This document shows, one piece after another, positions 1 to 6,575 of a stretch of 10,001 bases of DNA. Both the position numbers and the translations under genes were made by a program. The first letter of the stretch is position 1, and each line of letters starts with the position of its first letter. The stretch is from Bacteroidia bacterium (GTDB lineage: Bacteria > Bacteroidota > Bacteroidia > SpSt-205), in NCBI GenBank assembly GCA_025060275.1, contig JANXCJ010000067.1, positions 1 through 10,001 on the forward strand, written 5' to 3'. The notes under the pieces are model-generated. The model did no database searches and was not told the origin of the DNA. It worked only from the letters and a program-made list of their open reading frames with translations.

Positions 1-214
1 CATGAGAAATAACCTGATCTAAGGCCCGCTGAAATTTTAGGAAATCCTCTTTGTAAAGGAATATTTTCTGTTTCTGGCTCACTTCTCCTGAGAAGTCCCG
101 CTTCGTCTCTGTAATAGTGATGTAATAATCTTTATTGCGCGTGGCCCGTACATCAAAGATATACGTCCTTTTCCCCGCTCGCACTTTTACGGAATACACT
201 TCTCTCGCTTCCAT
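1..214 (-). CDS. PUR-family DNA/RNA-binding protein (DUF3276), 3' end outside window
   Basis: I read 71 codons on the minus strand from an ATG at 212-214; the gene runs off the left edge. The product begins MEAREVYSVKVRAGKRTYIF and continues with DVRATRNKDYYITITETKR and KIFLYKEDFLKFQRAL. This matches the short Bacteroidota PUR-alpha-like proteins (DUF3276, related to Borrelia BpuR), which bind single-stranded DNA/RNA through a PUR repeat. The conserved VRAGKRTY-FDVRAT block and the IFLYKEDF block are both present in order. The family is usually somewhat over 100 residues, so the last third or so is missing only because of the window edge. The mRNA leader would be about 17-19 nt and contains a purine-rich AAGGGG stretch, unlike the other promoters here. 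Its cellular role in Bacteroidota is not settled; a regulatory nucleic-acid-binding role is inferred from the family. Confidence 0.88.
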   Translation of the reverse strand, partial: MEAREVYSVKVRAGKRTYIFDVRATRNKDYYITITETKRDFSGEVSQKQKIFLYKEDFLKFQRALDQVISH

Positions 215-237
215 AAACCACCCCTTATCCTTCCAGG

Positions 238-267
238 CAAAGGTACAAAATATATTCCACTCCAAAA
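238..267 (-). promoter_or_regulatory. Bacteroidota-type promoter for the PUR-family gene
   Basis: On the minus strand, TACCTTTG (245 down to 238) is a perfect match to the Bacteroidota -7 box TAnnTTTG. A TTTTG (267 down to 263), a possible -33 element, lies 17 nt upstream. Transcription would start near 231-234, giving a leader of about 17-20 nt before the ATG at 214. Confidence 0.65.
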
Positions 268-274
268 GGGTGTG

Positions 275-282
275 TATTTTTG
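275..282 (+). promoter_or_regulatory. Candidate -7 box for the OmpA/propeller operon
   Basis: TATTTTTG fits TAnnTTTG exactly and ends 3 nt before ATG 286 and 6 nt before ATG 289, so the mRNA would be leaderless or nearly so. No TTG -33 element is seen at the expected distance, which lowers confidence. The box faces away from the PUR promoter and the two regions interleave. Confidence 0.45.
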
Positions 283-285
283 GGT

Positions 286-2610
286 ATGATGAGAAAGGGA
301 GCCTTTCTCATGCTACTGGGGGTCCTCCCTGCACAACTTTTGAACCGCTCTGGGAAAGATAGCGCTATTTTCATTTCAGGTCAAGTCTTCCTACCTAACT
401 ATCCTATTAGCACCTGTATGAACCCCTGGGGAAGCGCCATAGCAGACTTTACAGGAGACCAGTGGGAAGACATAGTAATAGCCTGTAAATCAGAAGGAAA
501 ACTAATCCTTTATATCAATGACAGAAAAGCCGAATTCCCAAGGAGCCGGGGATTCCCCAGTCTTAGGGAAGCATGGAAACCCCTCGCTTTAGACCTCAAT
601 CAAGACAACTATATGGATGTCGTAGTAACTTCATTTGTAGAGGGTAAAGTAGCTTGGCACCTAAATGACGGACAGGGGCAGCTCCCCCTCACTAATACAA
701 TAGGTGTGGGAAAGGGACCCCATCATCTGTTCAGTGGAGACTGGGATGGAGATGGAAGAGTAGATGTAGGCGTCGTATGCCATGAAGAAGGAAGCACGCA
801 TCTTCTCCGCACAAGCCCAAGCGGGAATCTACAGCCCTATAAGGTTCTCAAGACTCCTAATCGCCCCCGTACCGCCGCAGCACGCGATATAGATAAAGAT
901 GGAAAAGCAGATATCGTAGTCGCAGGCGAAGAGCCTTTTATCCTCGTCTTCTACGGAAAAAATGGATATACAGGAGAAGGACAGCGCCTCAATAGCCCCA
1001 GCTCTATTTGGGCGCTAGATATTGGAGACATAAATAAAGATGGACGACCGGATATAGTGATAGGTACTTATGTAGGAACCTCCATAGCTACCTTCTTCAA
1101 TGCAGGTTATGGGAGGTGGGAAGAGCCACGAGTACAACCTTCGGGTAACTATAACTTCTCCCTGTACCTGGGGGATTTTGACAGAGATGGGGATTTGGAC
1201 GTAGTTACCGTATCCGCCCGAGATCACGTAATCAACGTACATCTCAATGATGGCAAAGGCAACTTATCTGATAGGCACCGAATTGGTACAGGGCAGTGGC
1301 CCATCTCCCTCTCAATTGCTGATGTAAATGGGGATGATAATGTAGATTTCATTACTACTTCTGTTCATGACCATGCCATCAATATCCACAGAAACACCCC
1401 TATAAACCCTCCTAAGCCTATTATGATAGCCATACAAGGACGCCTAATAGATGGAGACACCGGGAATGAAGTCGCAGGAAATGTATCTCTCATTGATACA
1501 ATTGCTTTGAATACCGTGGGTGATTCAAGAGAGCCTTTCCAAGTTCAGCGTTTTAATCCAGGTACGCCCTTCCGATTTGAAGTTACAGGTGGAAGGCATA
1601 TTCTCCTTCTCAGGGGCACAGCACCGGGCTACCCCCCAGGTGAGATTCGTATTGTCCTGCCTCCTCTAAAAGACATCCCTGACTCCATTCTTAGGGGAGG
1701 GATTCGCCGAGACATCGTTCTTAGGAAGATTCAGCGACTCAAAGTATGGGGCTACGTTACAGATGCAAATAAAAAAGAACCTATACCGCAGGCAAACTTG
1801 CGAATCACTACCCAGAATGGTGAAGTCATAGCCGAAGTGGTCACAGACAAACGAGGCTATTACGAAGCAGAAGCACCCTTGGGATTAAATCATCGTATTC
1901 AAGCAGAAGCAGGAGGATATGAACCAGGCTGGCAGGTCTTCTCTCTTGCCAAGGAGCATTATCCCCAAGGTGTGCGGGTGGACTTGGCCCTTACGCCTGC
2001 AGCACCTACAAAAACTTGCATAGAGGGCTTAGTGCTCAATCAAAATAACCGCAACCCCCTCCAAGGCGTAATGATATTCCTTATAGACCGTACAGGAGTA
2101 AGGCGTCGTATCACCTCTCAATCTAATGGAAGCTTCAAGGGCTGCTTGCCAGCGGGCTTCTATTACGTAGAGATTATCCATAAAGGTTTCTTCCCCTATC
2201 GCGACTCTTTAGAAATACCCGAGAAAGGGACTAAAAAAGACTTCTTCTTAAACCCAGTAGAAGCTGAAAAGGCTATTGTACTCCGGAATATTTACTTTGA
2301 TTATGATAAAGCTACGCTCCGCCCGGAGTCTATTGAAGAACTAGAGAGGGTCGTAAAATTTCTGCAGGAGAATCCCTCGCTGCGTGTGGAGATAGCGGGA
2401 CACACAGACAGTGATGGATCAGAGGTATATAATCTTCGGCTTTCTCAAGCAAGAGCCCAAGCAGTAGTAGATTATCTCGTCTCCAGAGGGATAGAGGGAA
2501 GTAGACTTGTAGCAAGGGGCTACGGGGAGTCCCGCCCGGTTGCCCCCAATGACACTCCAGAAAACAAGCAGAAAAATCGCCGCACCGAGCTAAAAATCTT
2601 AGGGACTTAG
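286..2610 (+). CDS. Secreted OmpA-family protein with seven-bladed FG-GAP/VCBS propeller and carboxypeptidase-regulatory-like domains
   Basis: The product is 774 aa from ATG 286 (ATG 289 is equally possible). Residues 1-20 are a signal peptide (MMRK plus a hydrophobic core) with no lipobox Cys. Seven FG-GAP/VCBS-type repeats follow. Each carries an Asp-rich loop of the D-x-[DNTL]-x-D-x-x-x-D type, with first Asp at residues 54, 103, 152, 201, 248, 297 and 346, a period of 47-49 residues. That spacing fits a complete seven-bladed propeller with calcium-type loops. Residues about 388-480 form a less clear beta domain, then come two carboxypeptidase-regulatory-like domains (about 484-565 and 574-655). 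The OmpA C-terminal peptidoglycan-binding domain spans about 664-774: YFDYDKATL, GHTDSDGS, LSQARA, NRRTEL. D708 and R723 are 15 apart, the spacing of the two residues that hold diaminopimelate in OmpA. The protein is probably periplasmic or outer-membrane-associated and anchored to the cell wall. It is first in a four-gene run and its stop overlaps the next start by 1 nt. The ligand is unknown. Confidence 0.88.
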   Translation: MMRKGAFLMLLGVLPAQLLNRSGKDSAIFISGQVFLPNYPISTCMNPWGSAIADFTGDQWEDIVIACKSEGKLILYINDRKAEFPRSRGFPSLREAWKPLALDLNQDNYMDVVVTSFVEGKVAWHLNDGQGQLPLTNTIGVGKGPHHLFSGDWDGDGRVDVGVVCHEEGSTHLLRTSPSGNLQPYKVLKTPNRPRTAAARDIDKDGKADIVVAGEEPFILVFYGKNGYTGEGQRLNSPSSIWALDIGDINKDGRPDIVIGTYVGTSIATFFNAGYGRWEEPRVQPSGNYNFSLYLGDFDRDGDLDVVTVSARDHVINVHLNDGKGNLSDRHRIGTGQWPISLSIADVNGDDNVDFITTSVHDHAINIHRNTPINPPKPIMIAIQGRLIDGDTGNEVAGNVSLIDTIALNTVGDSREPFQVQRFNPGTPFRFEVTGGRHILLLRGTAPGYPPGEIRIVLPPLKDIPDSILRGGIRRDIVLRKIQRLKVWGYVTDANKKEPIPQANLRITTQNGEVIAEVVTDKRGYYEAEAPLGLNHRIQAEAGGYEPGWQVFSLAKEHYPQGVRVDLALTPAAPTKTCIEGLVLNQNNRNPLQGVMIFLIDRTGVRRRITSQSNGSFKGCLPAGFYYVEIIHKGFFPYRDSLEIPEKGTKKDFFLNPVEAEKAIVLRNIYFDYDKATLRPESIEELERVVKFLQENPSLRVEIAGHTDSDGSEVYNLRLSQARAQAVVDYLVSRGIEGSRLVARGYGESRPVAPNDTPENKQKNRRTELKILGT

Positions 2611-3563
2611 TGCAGCTCTCCCTCGTAATTCCTGCTTACAATGAAGCTGAGTCTCTACCTGAACTTATTAGATGGATCAGACAGGTATGCGATCCAGTTT
2701 TCAGTTCCTATGAAATATGGGTAATAGACGATGGGAGCACAGACTCAACATGGGAAGTGCTAGAGAAACTAAAAGCCGAAAATACCCCTTACCTCAGGGC
2801 CGTGCGCTTCTCAAGGAACTATGGTAAATCCGCTGCTCTCTACATCGGGTTTCAAAAAGCCACTGGAGAAGTTATAATCACACTGGATGCGGACATGCAG
2901 GATTCTCCCGATGAAATCCCTGCCTTATATCAGCTTCTTCGGGAGGGTAAGTATGACCTGATTAGCGGCTGGAAAAAGGAACGGCAAGACCCTCTCTCCA
3001 AGACTCTACCCAGCCGAATTTTCAATTTTGTAGTGCGCCTTGTTACGCGCATACCCCTCCATGACTTCAATAGCGGCATCAAAGCCTACCGGGCAGAAGT
3101 AGCTAAAACTATAGAGCTATACGGAGAAATGCATCGTTACATCCCCTACTTAGTAAAAGCCGCAGGCTTCTCCCGAATAGGCGAAAAAATTGTTAGGCAT
3201 TATCCCCGTAAATATGGTCGTACAAAGTTTGGCTGGGAACGCTTTTTATTTGGCTTCCTAGACCTTCTAACGGTCAGTTTTCTTGTACGTTTTGGTAGAA
3301 GGCCCATGCACTTTTTCGGTACCTTAGGTATACTCGCCTTCCTAATAGGCTTTCTGATAGTAGGCTGGCTCATCTATGATAAGCTTTATCAACTTCAGCG
3401 ACATGGACAGGTGCACAGAGAAGTAACAGCCCAGCCGCTATTCTACATAGGCTTAACGGGGGGTATAATAGGCGTTCAGTTATTTTTAGCAGGTTTCTTG
3501 GGAGAGCTTTTTCTCCGCCAGTCTCCCCAAAAGCACCACTATGTCATACTTAGAGAGCTATAG
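2610..3563 (+). CDS. Membrane-anchored family 2 glycosyltransferase (polyisoprenyl-phosphate sugar transferase type)
   Basis: The product is 317 aa. A GTG start overlaps the upstream stop (TAGTG) and puts SLVIPAYNEAESLPEL at residues 4-19, the expected position for the N-terminal GT-A beta strand. Nucleotide-sugar and metal motifs are visible: DDGSTDST at 40-47, RFSRNYGKSAAL at 66-77, and LDADMQD at 92-98 with the DxD at D93/D95. DFNSGIKAYR and RYIPYLVKAAGF follow, as in the DPM1/GtrB/ArnC-like group that transfers a sugar from UDP/GDP-sugar to undecaprenyl phosphate. Two membrane helices lie at about 231-256 and 277-300, the usual C-terminal pair of GtrB-like enzymes, with the catalytic domain in the cytoplasm. 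The donor sugar cannot be read from the sequence. The wzz-like gene 3 kb downstream makes a link to surface polysaccharide possible but unproven. Confidence 0.9.
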   Translation: MQLSLVIPAYNEAESLPELIRWIRQVCDPVFSSYEIWVIDDGSTDSTWEVLEKLKAENTPYLRAVRFSRNYGKSAALYIGFQKATGEVIITLDADMQDSPDEIPALYQLLREGKYDLISGWKKERQDPLSKTLPSRIFNFVVRLVTRIPLHDFNSGIKAYRAEVAKTIELYGEMHRYIPYLVKAAGFSRIGEKIVRHYPRKYGRTKFGWERFLFGFLDLLTVSFLVRFGRRPMHFFGTLGILAFLIGFLIVGWLIYDKLYQLQRHGQVHREVTAQPLFYIGLTGGIIGVQLFLAGFLGELFLRQSPQKHHYVILREL

Positions 3564-3578
3564 CCAAGGGACCACGGT

Positions 3579-5459
3579 ATGACCTTCTGGATAATCAACG
3601 CAATAGCCGTCATAGCCGCGATTTTATTAGCCTTTTGGAGCTATAGGAGGCTACCCGTACGCATACCTAAGCCATGGCTATACAGCTTAGGGACAATACG
3701 AGCAATAGCTATATGGTCATTACTCGTACTACTAGCAGAACCTCTCTATACCCATAACCGAAAGTATGAACAGCGCCCCAAAATAGTTATAGTAGCAGAT
3801 AATACCCAGAGTGTATTCTGGGGAAATTCCTTCTCATTAGATAACTACAGAACAGAAATTCAAAAGATAGCGAGAGAGCTTACAGAAAAGGGGTTAGAAG
3901 TAAAAACATACGCTCTGGATAGAGGCATTAAGCCTATAGACAGCCTCACTGGGCAGGGGGCATACAGCTGGTTATCTGTGGGGATTCAGCAGGCCCTACA
4001 GAGAGAAGGGCAGGTGCAAAGTATCATTCTTTTCTCTGACGGGCGAGAGAGCGGAGAGCAGGTAGTTATGCTCCCAGAAGAAGTACCAATATGGACTGTA
4101 GGGGTAGGGCCGCCTGCCTCTGCCTCTGATGCTGTTCTTGAACTAATACAAATGCCTTCTTGGGTGAGTGAAGGACAGCCCGTGCAGCTCTATGTAAGGC
4201 TTCGCAGAATTATTCAACCCGCTGTACTGAGGATAGCCTTTCCTAATGGAAATAAATCTCTTTCAGTGGCCGCAGGTAGCCAAGAAGTTCAAATAAACCT
4301 ACCGCCCTTCTCAGCAGGCTTTCATAAATTGAATTTTCGGCTAGAAACTCCAAATGATCCCAACCCTCTCAATAATGAAAAATCAGAAATTTTGGTAGTA
4401 TACAAGCAGAAACCCACATTTGTATTGTGGGCAGGTGAAATCACACCCGACATAGCCTTTCTGCGCCGCAGCTTAGATAGAATAGGAGATGTCAAGGTAA
4501 TAACTGCTCGCAAGCCCACAGGCTATACAGGCGTGCCTGAAACCCTCCTCAATCTCTCGCAAGCTATCCATATTCTATATAACTTTCCCACTCGTTCAGA
4601 GGATATCCCTTGGGCTAAGCGCTTGATTACAGAAAATAACTTTTTATGCCTCATATGGGGATCCGTAGATATCCCGCAAGAATTTGCCTCCTTGATAGAT
4701 AAGACAGATCGCTCTACTCTCTTTGCACATCCTATAGGGGCGGGAGTCTCTGTTTATTTACACTCCGCTCCATTACCCCCTTATGCGCAAGTCATAGATA
4801 TCGGATGGGGACATCCTATCGGATATCAAGTTTACCGAGGAAATAAGCTACTTACGGTTCTCACGGGTGAAGGATGGTGGCATATGCGAGAGCATCCCTC
4901 TCTCACAAGCCAGTGGGATTCTCTAATACAAGCCTTAATGCTTCAAGGCAGAGCTTTTCAACAAGGACAGATATTTTTCGGGCCTGAGCGTGCTCGTGTA
5001 TCCCCCGGCGAGCTTGTAGTTTGGAAAGGGAACCTCCCTCCCAATGCCTCCCTATGGGTAAATGGGCGTTCTTTGCCTATTGCCAAAACAGAAAGTGGGC
5101 TAAGTGAAGCTACTTGGGTAGCTGAGAGTAGTGGTATAGCAGCTTATGAAGTGCGTCATCAAGGAAATACACTTTTGAGAGGCTACGTATGGGTAGAAGA
5201 AACGACTCAAGAGCTCATGCAGATTGGAGAGGACACTCTCTGGCTTCAGAATGTGGCACGTAAGACAGGAGGGAGGTATTTACGCTGGGAGGATCGCGCC
5301 AGACTACCTGCGGAGCTATCGTCCCTTTTACCTGCTCGTACGCTTTTATCTTCGCAGCGCGAGGTCATTCCTTTTCATGAGTGGGGCATATGGTTAGGAG
5401 TCATTTTATCGCTTTTCTCGTTGGACTGGCTATTGAGACGCTATCTGGGATTATACTAA
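3579..5459 (+). CDS. Membrane protein with von Willebrand factor A-type domain
   Basis: The product is 626 aa. ATG 3579 lies 15 nt after the preceding stop. Two N-terminal membrane helices (about 4-20 and 37-55) precede a VWA-like domain (about 68-175). KIVIVADNTQS contains the MIDAS-like D74-N-T76-Q-S78, and LFSDG carries the later MIDAS Asp (D154). The first motif is DxTxS rather than the canonical DxSxS, so metal binding may be altered. An Ig-like beta segment follows (about 185-275). Residues about 278-400 look like a Rossmann or amidotransferase-like fold (TFVLWAGE, ILYNFPT). A C-terminal helix (about 600-619, IWLGVILSLFSLDWLL) ends the protein. Bacteroidota commonly carry such two-helix, VWA, one-helix proteins related to BatA/BatB types; their function is mostly unknown. 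The bulk of the protein is probably periplasmic. The last 70 nt also encode the start of the next gene in another frame. Confidence 0.75.
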   Translation: MTFWIINAIAVIAAILLAFWSYRRLPVRIPKPWLYSLGTIRAIAIWSLLVLLAEPLYTHNRKYEQRPKIVIVADNTQSVFWGNSFSLDNYRTEIQKIARELTEKGLEVKTYALDRGIKPIDSLTGQGAYSWLSVGIQQALQREGQVQSIILFSDGRESGEQVVMLPEEVPIWTVGVGPPASASDAVLELIQMPSWVSEGQPVQLYVRLRRIIQPAVLRIAFPNGNKSLSVAAGSQEVQINLPPFSAGFHKLNFRLETPNDPNPLNNEKSEILVVYKQKPTFVLWAGEITPDIAFLRRSLDRIGDVKVITARKPTGYTGVPETLLNLSQAIHILYNFPTRSEDIPWAKRLITENNFLCLIWGSVDIPQEFASLIDKTDRSTLFAHPIGAGVSVYLHSAPLPPYAQVIDIGWGHPIGYQVYRGNKLLTVLTGEGWWHMREHPSLTSQWDSLIQALMLQGRAFQQGQIFFGPERARVSPGELVVWKGNLPPNASLWVNGRSLPIAKTESGLSEATWVAESSGIAAYEVRHQGNTLLRGYVWVEETTQELMQIGEDTLWLQNVARKTGGRYLRWEDRARLPAELSSLLPARTLLSSQREVIPFHEWGIWLGVILSLFSLDWLLRRYLGLY

Positions 5460-6406
5460 CTAGCTGTCAGCCAGATGAAAATTTACCCCCTATTTCTCTC
5501 TCCATATGGCGAGGTGAAATAGCTCTCAGACAGGGGTTACCTTCAACTGAGGACTCTATAAAGATGCGCGCTTTCTTTTATGACTGTGTATATGAAGGAG
5601 ATACCTCTGTCCCTGATACTGTCTACTATCAAGACTTGCATACCCTCAAGAGCGACAGCCTTTTCACATGGCTGATAGACACGGTGGTACGCCGCTACCC
5701 ACCTTCTTATAACTTTCTCACTCGCTTGAGTCCGCTTTTCCAGCGTTGGAAGGCTCTCTTTCCGGAGGACTCGCTGCCCCAAATAGTTACATTCGTTACG
5801 GGCTATGGTCCTATCGGCGCTCTTACGATGGAGAAAGACATGGCTCAGCTCTGCCAAAAGCACTTGATGATAGGACTGCACTATTTTATTTCCGACACAT
5901 TTGGTTTTTATCCGCCGGATCTCCCTTACTTCATTCGCAGGAGACTTACAGAACCCCATATTCCCGTATTCATAGCTCTGCGTCTCATTCGCAGCAAAAT
6001 GCCCACTCTAACCCCCCATATGCTACCCAAAATGATAGACTACATGGTTTGGCACGGCATACAGCTATACGCTTTAGAGAAACTATTACCTGAACTACAT
6101 GACAGTCTTAGGCTCTTTTATACACACTCACATCTGGAATGGCTCAAGGAAAATGCAAGATATGCTTATAAAGAGCTTTTGCCCTACTTTCAGGAGAGCC
6201 GTTATACTACTATTCAACCGTATATCGGCGAGGAGCCCTTCACAAAGACCTTAGGACAAGATTCACCTCCTCGCTTGGGATGGTACTTTGGCTGGCAAGC
6301 CGTAAGGAAATATGCAGAGAAGAAAAATGCTTCCCTAAGAGACTTGCTCCGCATGCCCCCATCAGAATACGCTACACTCTTCATCCAGTCAGGCTATAAA
6401 CCATAG
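5390..6406 (+). CDS. gldB: GldB-like gliding-motility-type lipoprotein
   Basis: The product is 338 aa from ATG 5390. The N-terminus has an Arg at position 3, a hydrophobic stretch and a lipobox ILTSC, so Cys26 would be the lipidated residue. The body resembles GldB, the Bacteroidota lipoprotein needed for gliding and type IX secretion-linked motility in Flavobacterium. Matching blocks are IGLHYF followed by FYPPDLPYFIRRRL, MIDYMVWHG at 215-223 with LYALEKLLPE, and the C-terminal block from about 281: EEPFTKTLGQDSPPRLG, then WYFGWQAVRKY and, at the end, QSGYKP. The length is normal for GldB. E16 lies in the hydrophobic core of the signal peptide, which is unusual and may reflect the overlap with the preceding gene. 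GldB is also conserved in non-gliding Bacteroidota, so presence does not prove gliding. Assignment is by remembered family pattern, not alignment. Confidence 0.72.
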   Translation: MVRSHFIAFLVGLAIETLSGIILTSCQPDENLPPISLSIWRGEIALRQGLPSTEDSIKMRAFFYDCVYEGDTSVPDTVYYQDLHTLKSDSLFTWLIDTVVRRYPPSYNFLTRLSPLFQRWKALFPEDSLPQIVTFVTGYGPIGALTMEKDMAQLCQKHLMIGLHYFISDTFGFYPPDLPYFIRRRLTEPHIPVFIALRLIRSKMPTLTPHMLPKMIDYMVWHGIQLYALEKLLPELHDSLRLFYTHSHLEWLKENARYAYKELLPYFQESRYTTIQPYIGEEPFTKTLGQDSPPRLGWYFGWQAVRKYAEKKNASLRDLLRMPPSEYATLFIQSGYKP

Positions 6407-6419
6407 AGAGAATTATTGA

Positions 6420-6427
6420 TATTTTTG
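6420..6427 (+). promoter_or_regulatory. Candidate -7 box for the small-peptide/wzz-like unit
   Basis: TATTTTTG is an exact TAnnTTTG match, 13 nt after the gldB-like stop and 7 nt before ATG 6435. The same octamer precedes the 286 gene. Transcription would start at about 6432-6435, making the mRNA leaderless or nearly so. No -33 TTG is seen at the expected spacing. Confidence 0.45.
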
Positions 6428-6434
6428 TGCTGTA

Positions 6435-6575
6435 ATGAAGAGAAAAAAGTATTTATTCATACCTACTTGCCTAGTTTCTATATTTACAGGGGAGTATTTC
6501 GTCTCTATCAGGGAAAAAGATATGATACCCCCTTCCCCTGAAATAACTCCTATCGCTAATCTTAGCTCCCAATGA
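6435..6575 (+). CDS. 46-residue membrane or secreted peptide, coupled to wzz-like gene
   Basis: This is a short open frame of 46 codons plus a TGA stop. The product starts MKRKKYLFIPTCLVSIFTGE: a strongly basic N-terminus, then a hydrophobic stretch (about 6-18), then a polar, proline-containing tail (MIPPSPEITPIANLSSQ). It could be a single-pass membrane peptide with a short periplasmic tail, or a cleaved signal peptide with a roughly 25-residue secreted part. Cys12 sits inside the hydrophobic stretch, so a lipoprotein is less likely. Its stop overlaps the next ATG as ATGA, the usual arrangement for translational coupling. A -7 box ends 7 nt upstream. I do not recognise a family. The coding call rests on context (promoter, ATGA overlap, signal-like composition), so it could also be a non-functional leader frame. 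Confidence 0.5.
   Translation: MKRKKYLFIPTCLVSIFTGEYFVSIREKDMIPPSPEITPIANLSSQ

Noticed and set aside
280..285. TTG at 280 as the start of the OmpA/propeller gene
   Set aside because: The TTG lies inside the TATTTTTG promoter box, so it would be upstream of the transcription start; ATG 286 or 289 gives a good signal peptide.
135..362. 75-codon plus-strand frame across the left promoter region
   Set aside because: It runs antisense through the clear PUR-family gene and across both promoter boxes into the signal peptide of the next gene; its product has no recognisable features.
1015..1242. Minus-strand frame within the propeller gene
   Set aside because: It is antisense to well-defined propeller repeats, and its composition is explained by the complementary strand of Asp-rich codons.
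2330..2515. Minus-strand frame within the OmpA domain
   Set aside because: It is antisense to the conserved OmpA C-terminal domain and has no promoter or family match.
4322..4519. Minus-strand frame within the VWA gene
   Set aside because: It is short, antisense to a continuous coding region and without features.
5381..5389. GTG at 5381 as the start of the GldB-like gene
   Set aside because: ATG 5390 is close by in the same frame and places Arg directly before the hydrophobic core; the extra three residues add nothing to the signal peptide.
5543..5959. 138-codon minus-strand frame
   Set aside because: It is antisense to the GldB-like gene and low in recognisable structure; the plus strand has signal peptide, lipobox and family motifs.
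5746..6093. 115-codon plus-strand frame
   Set aside because: It is a shifted frame inside the GldB-like gene, rich in Ser/Arg/Tyr/His as expected for an out-of-frame reading.
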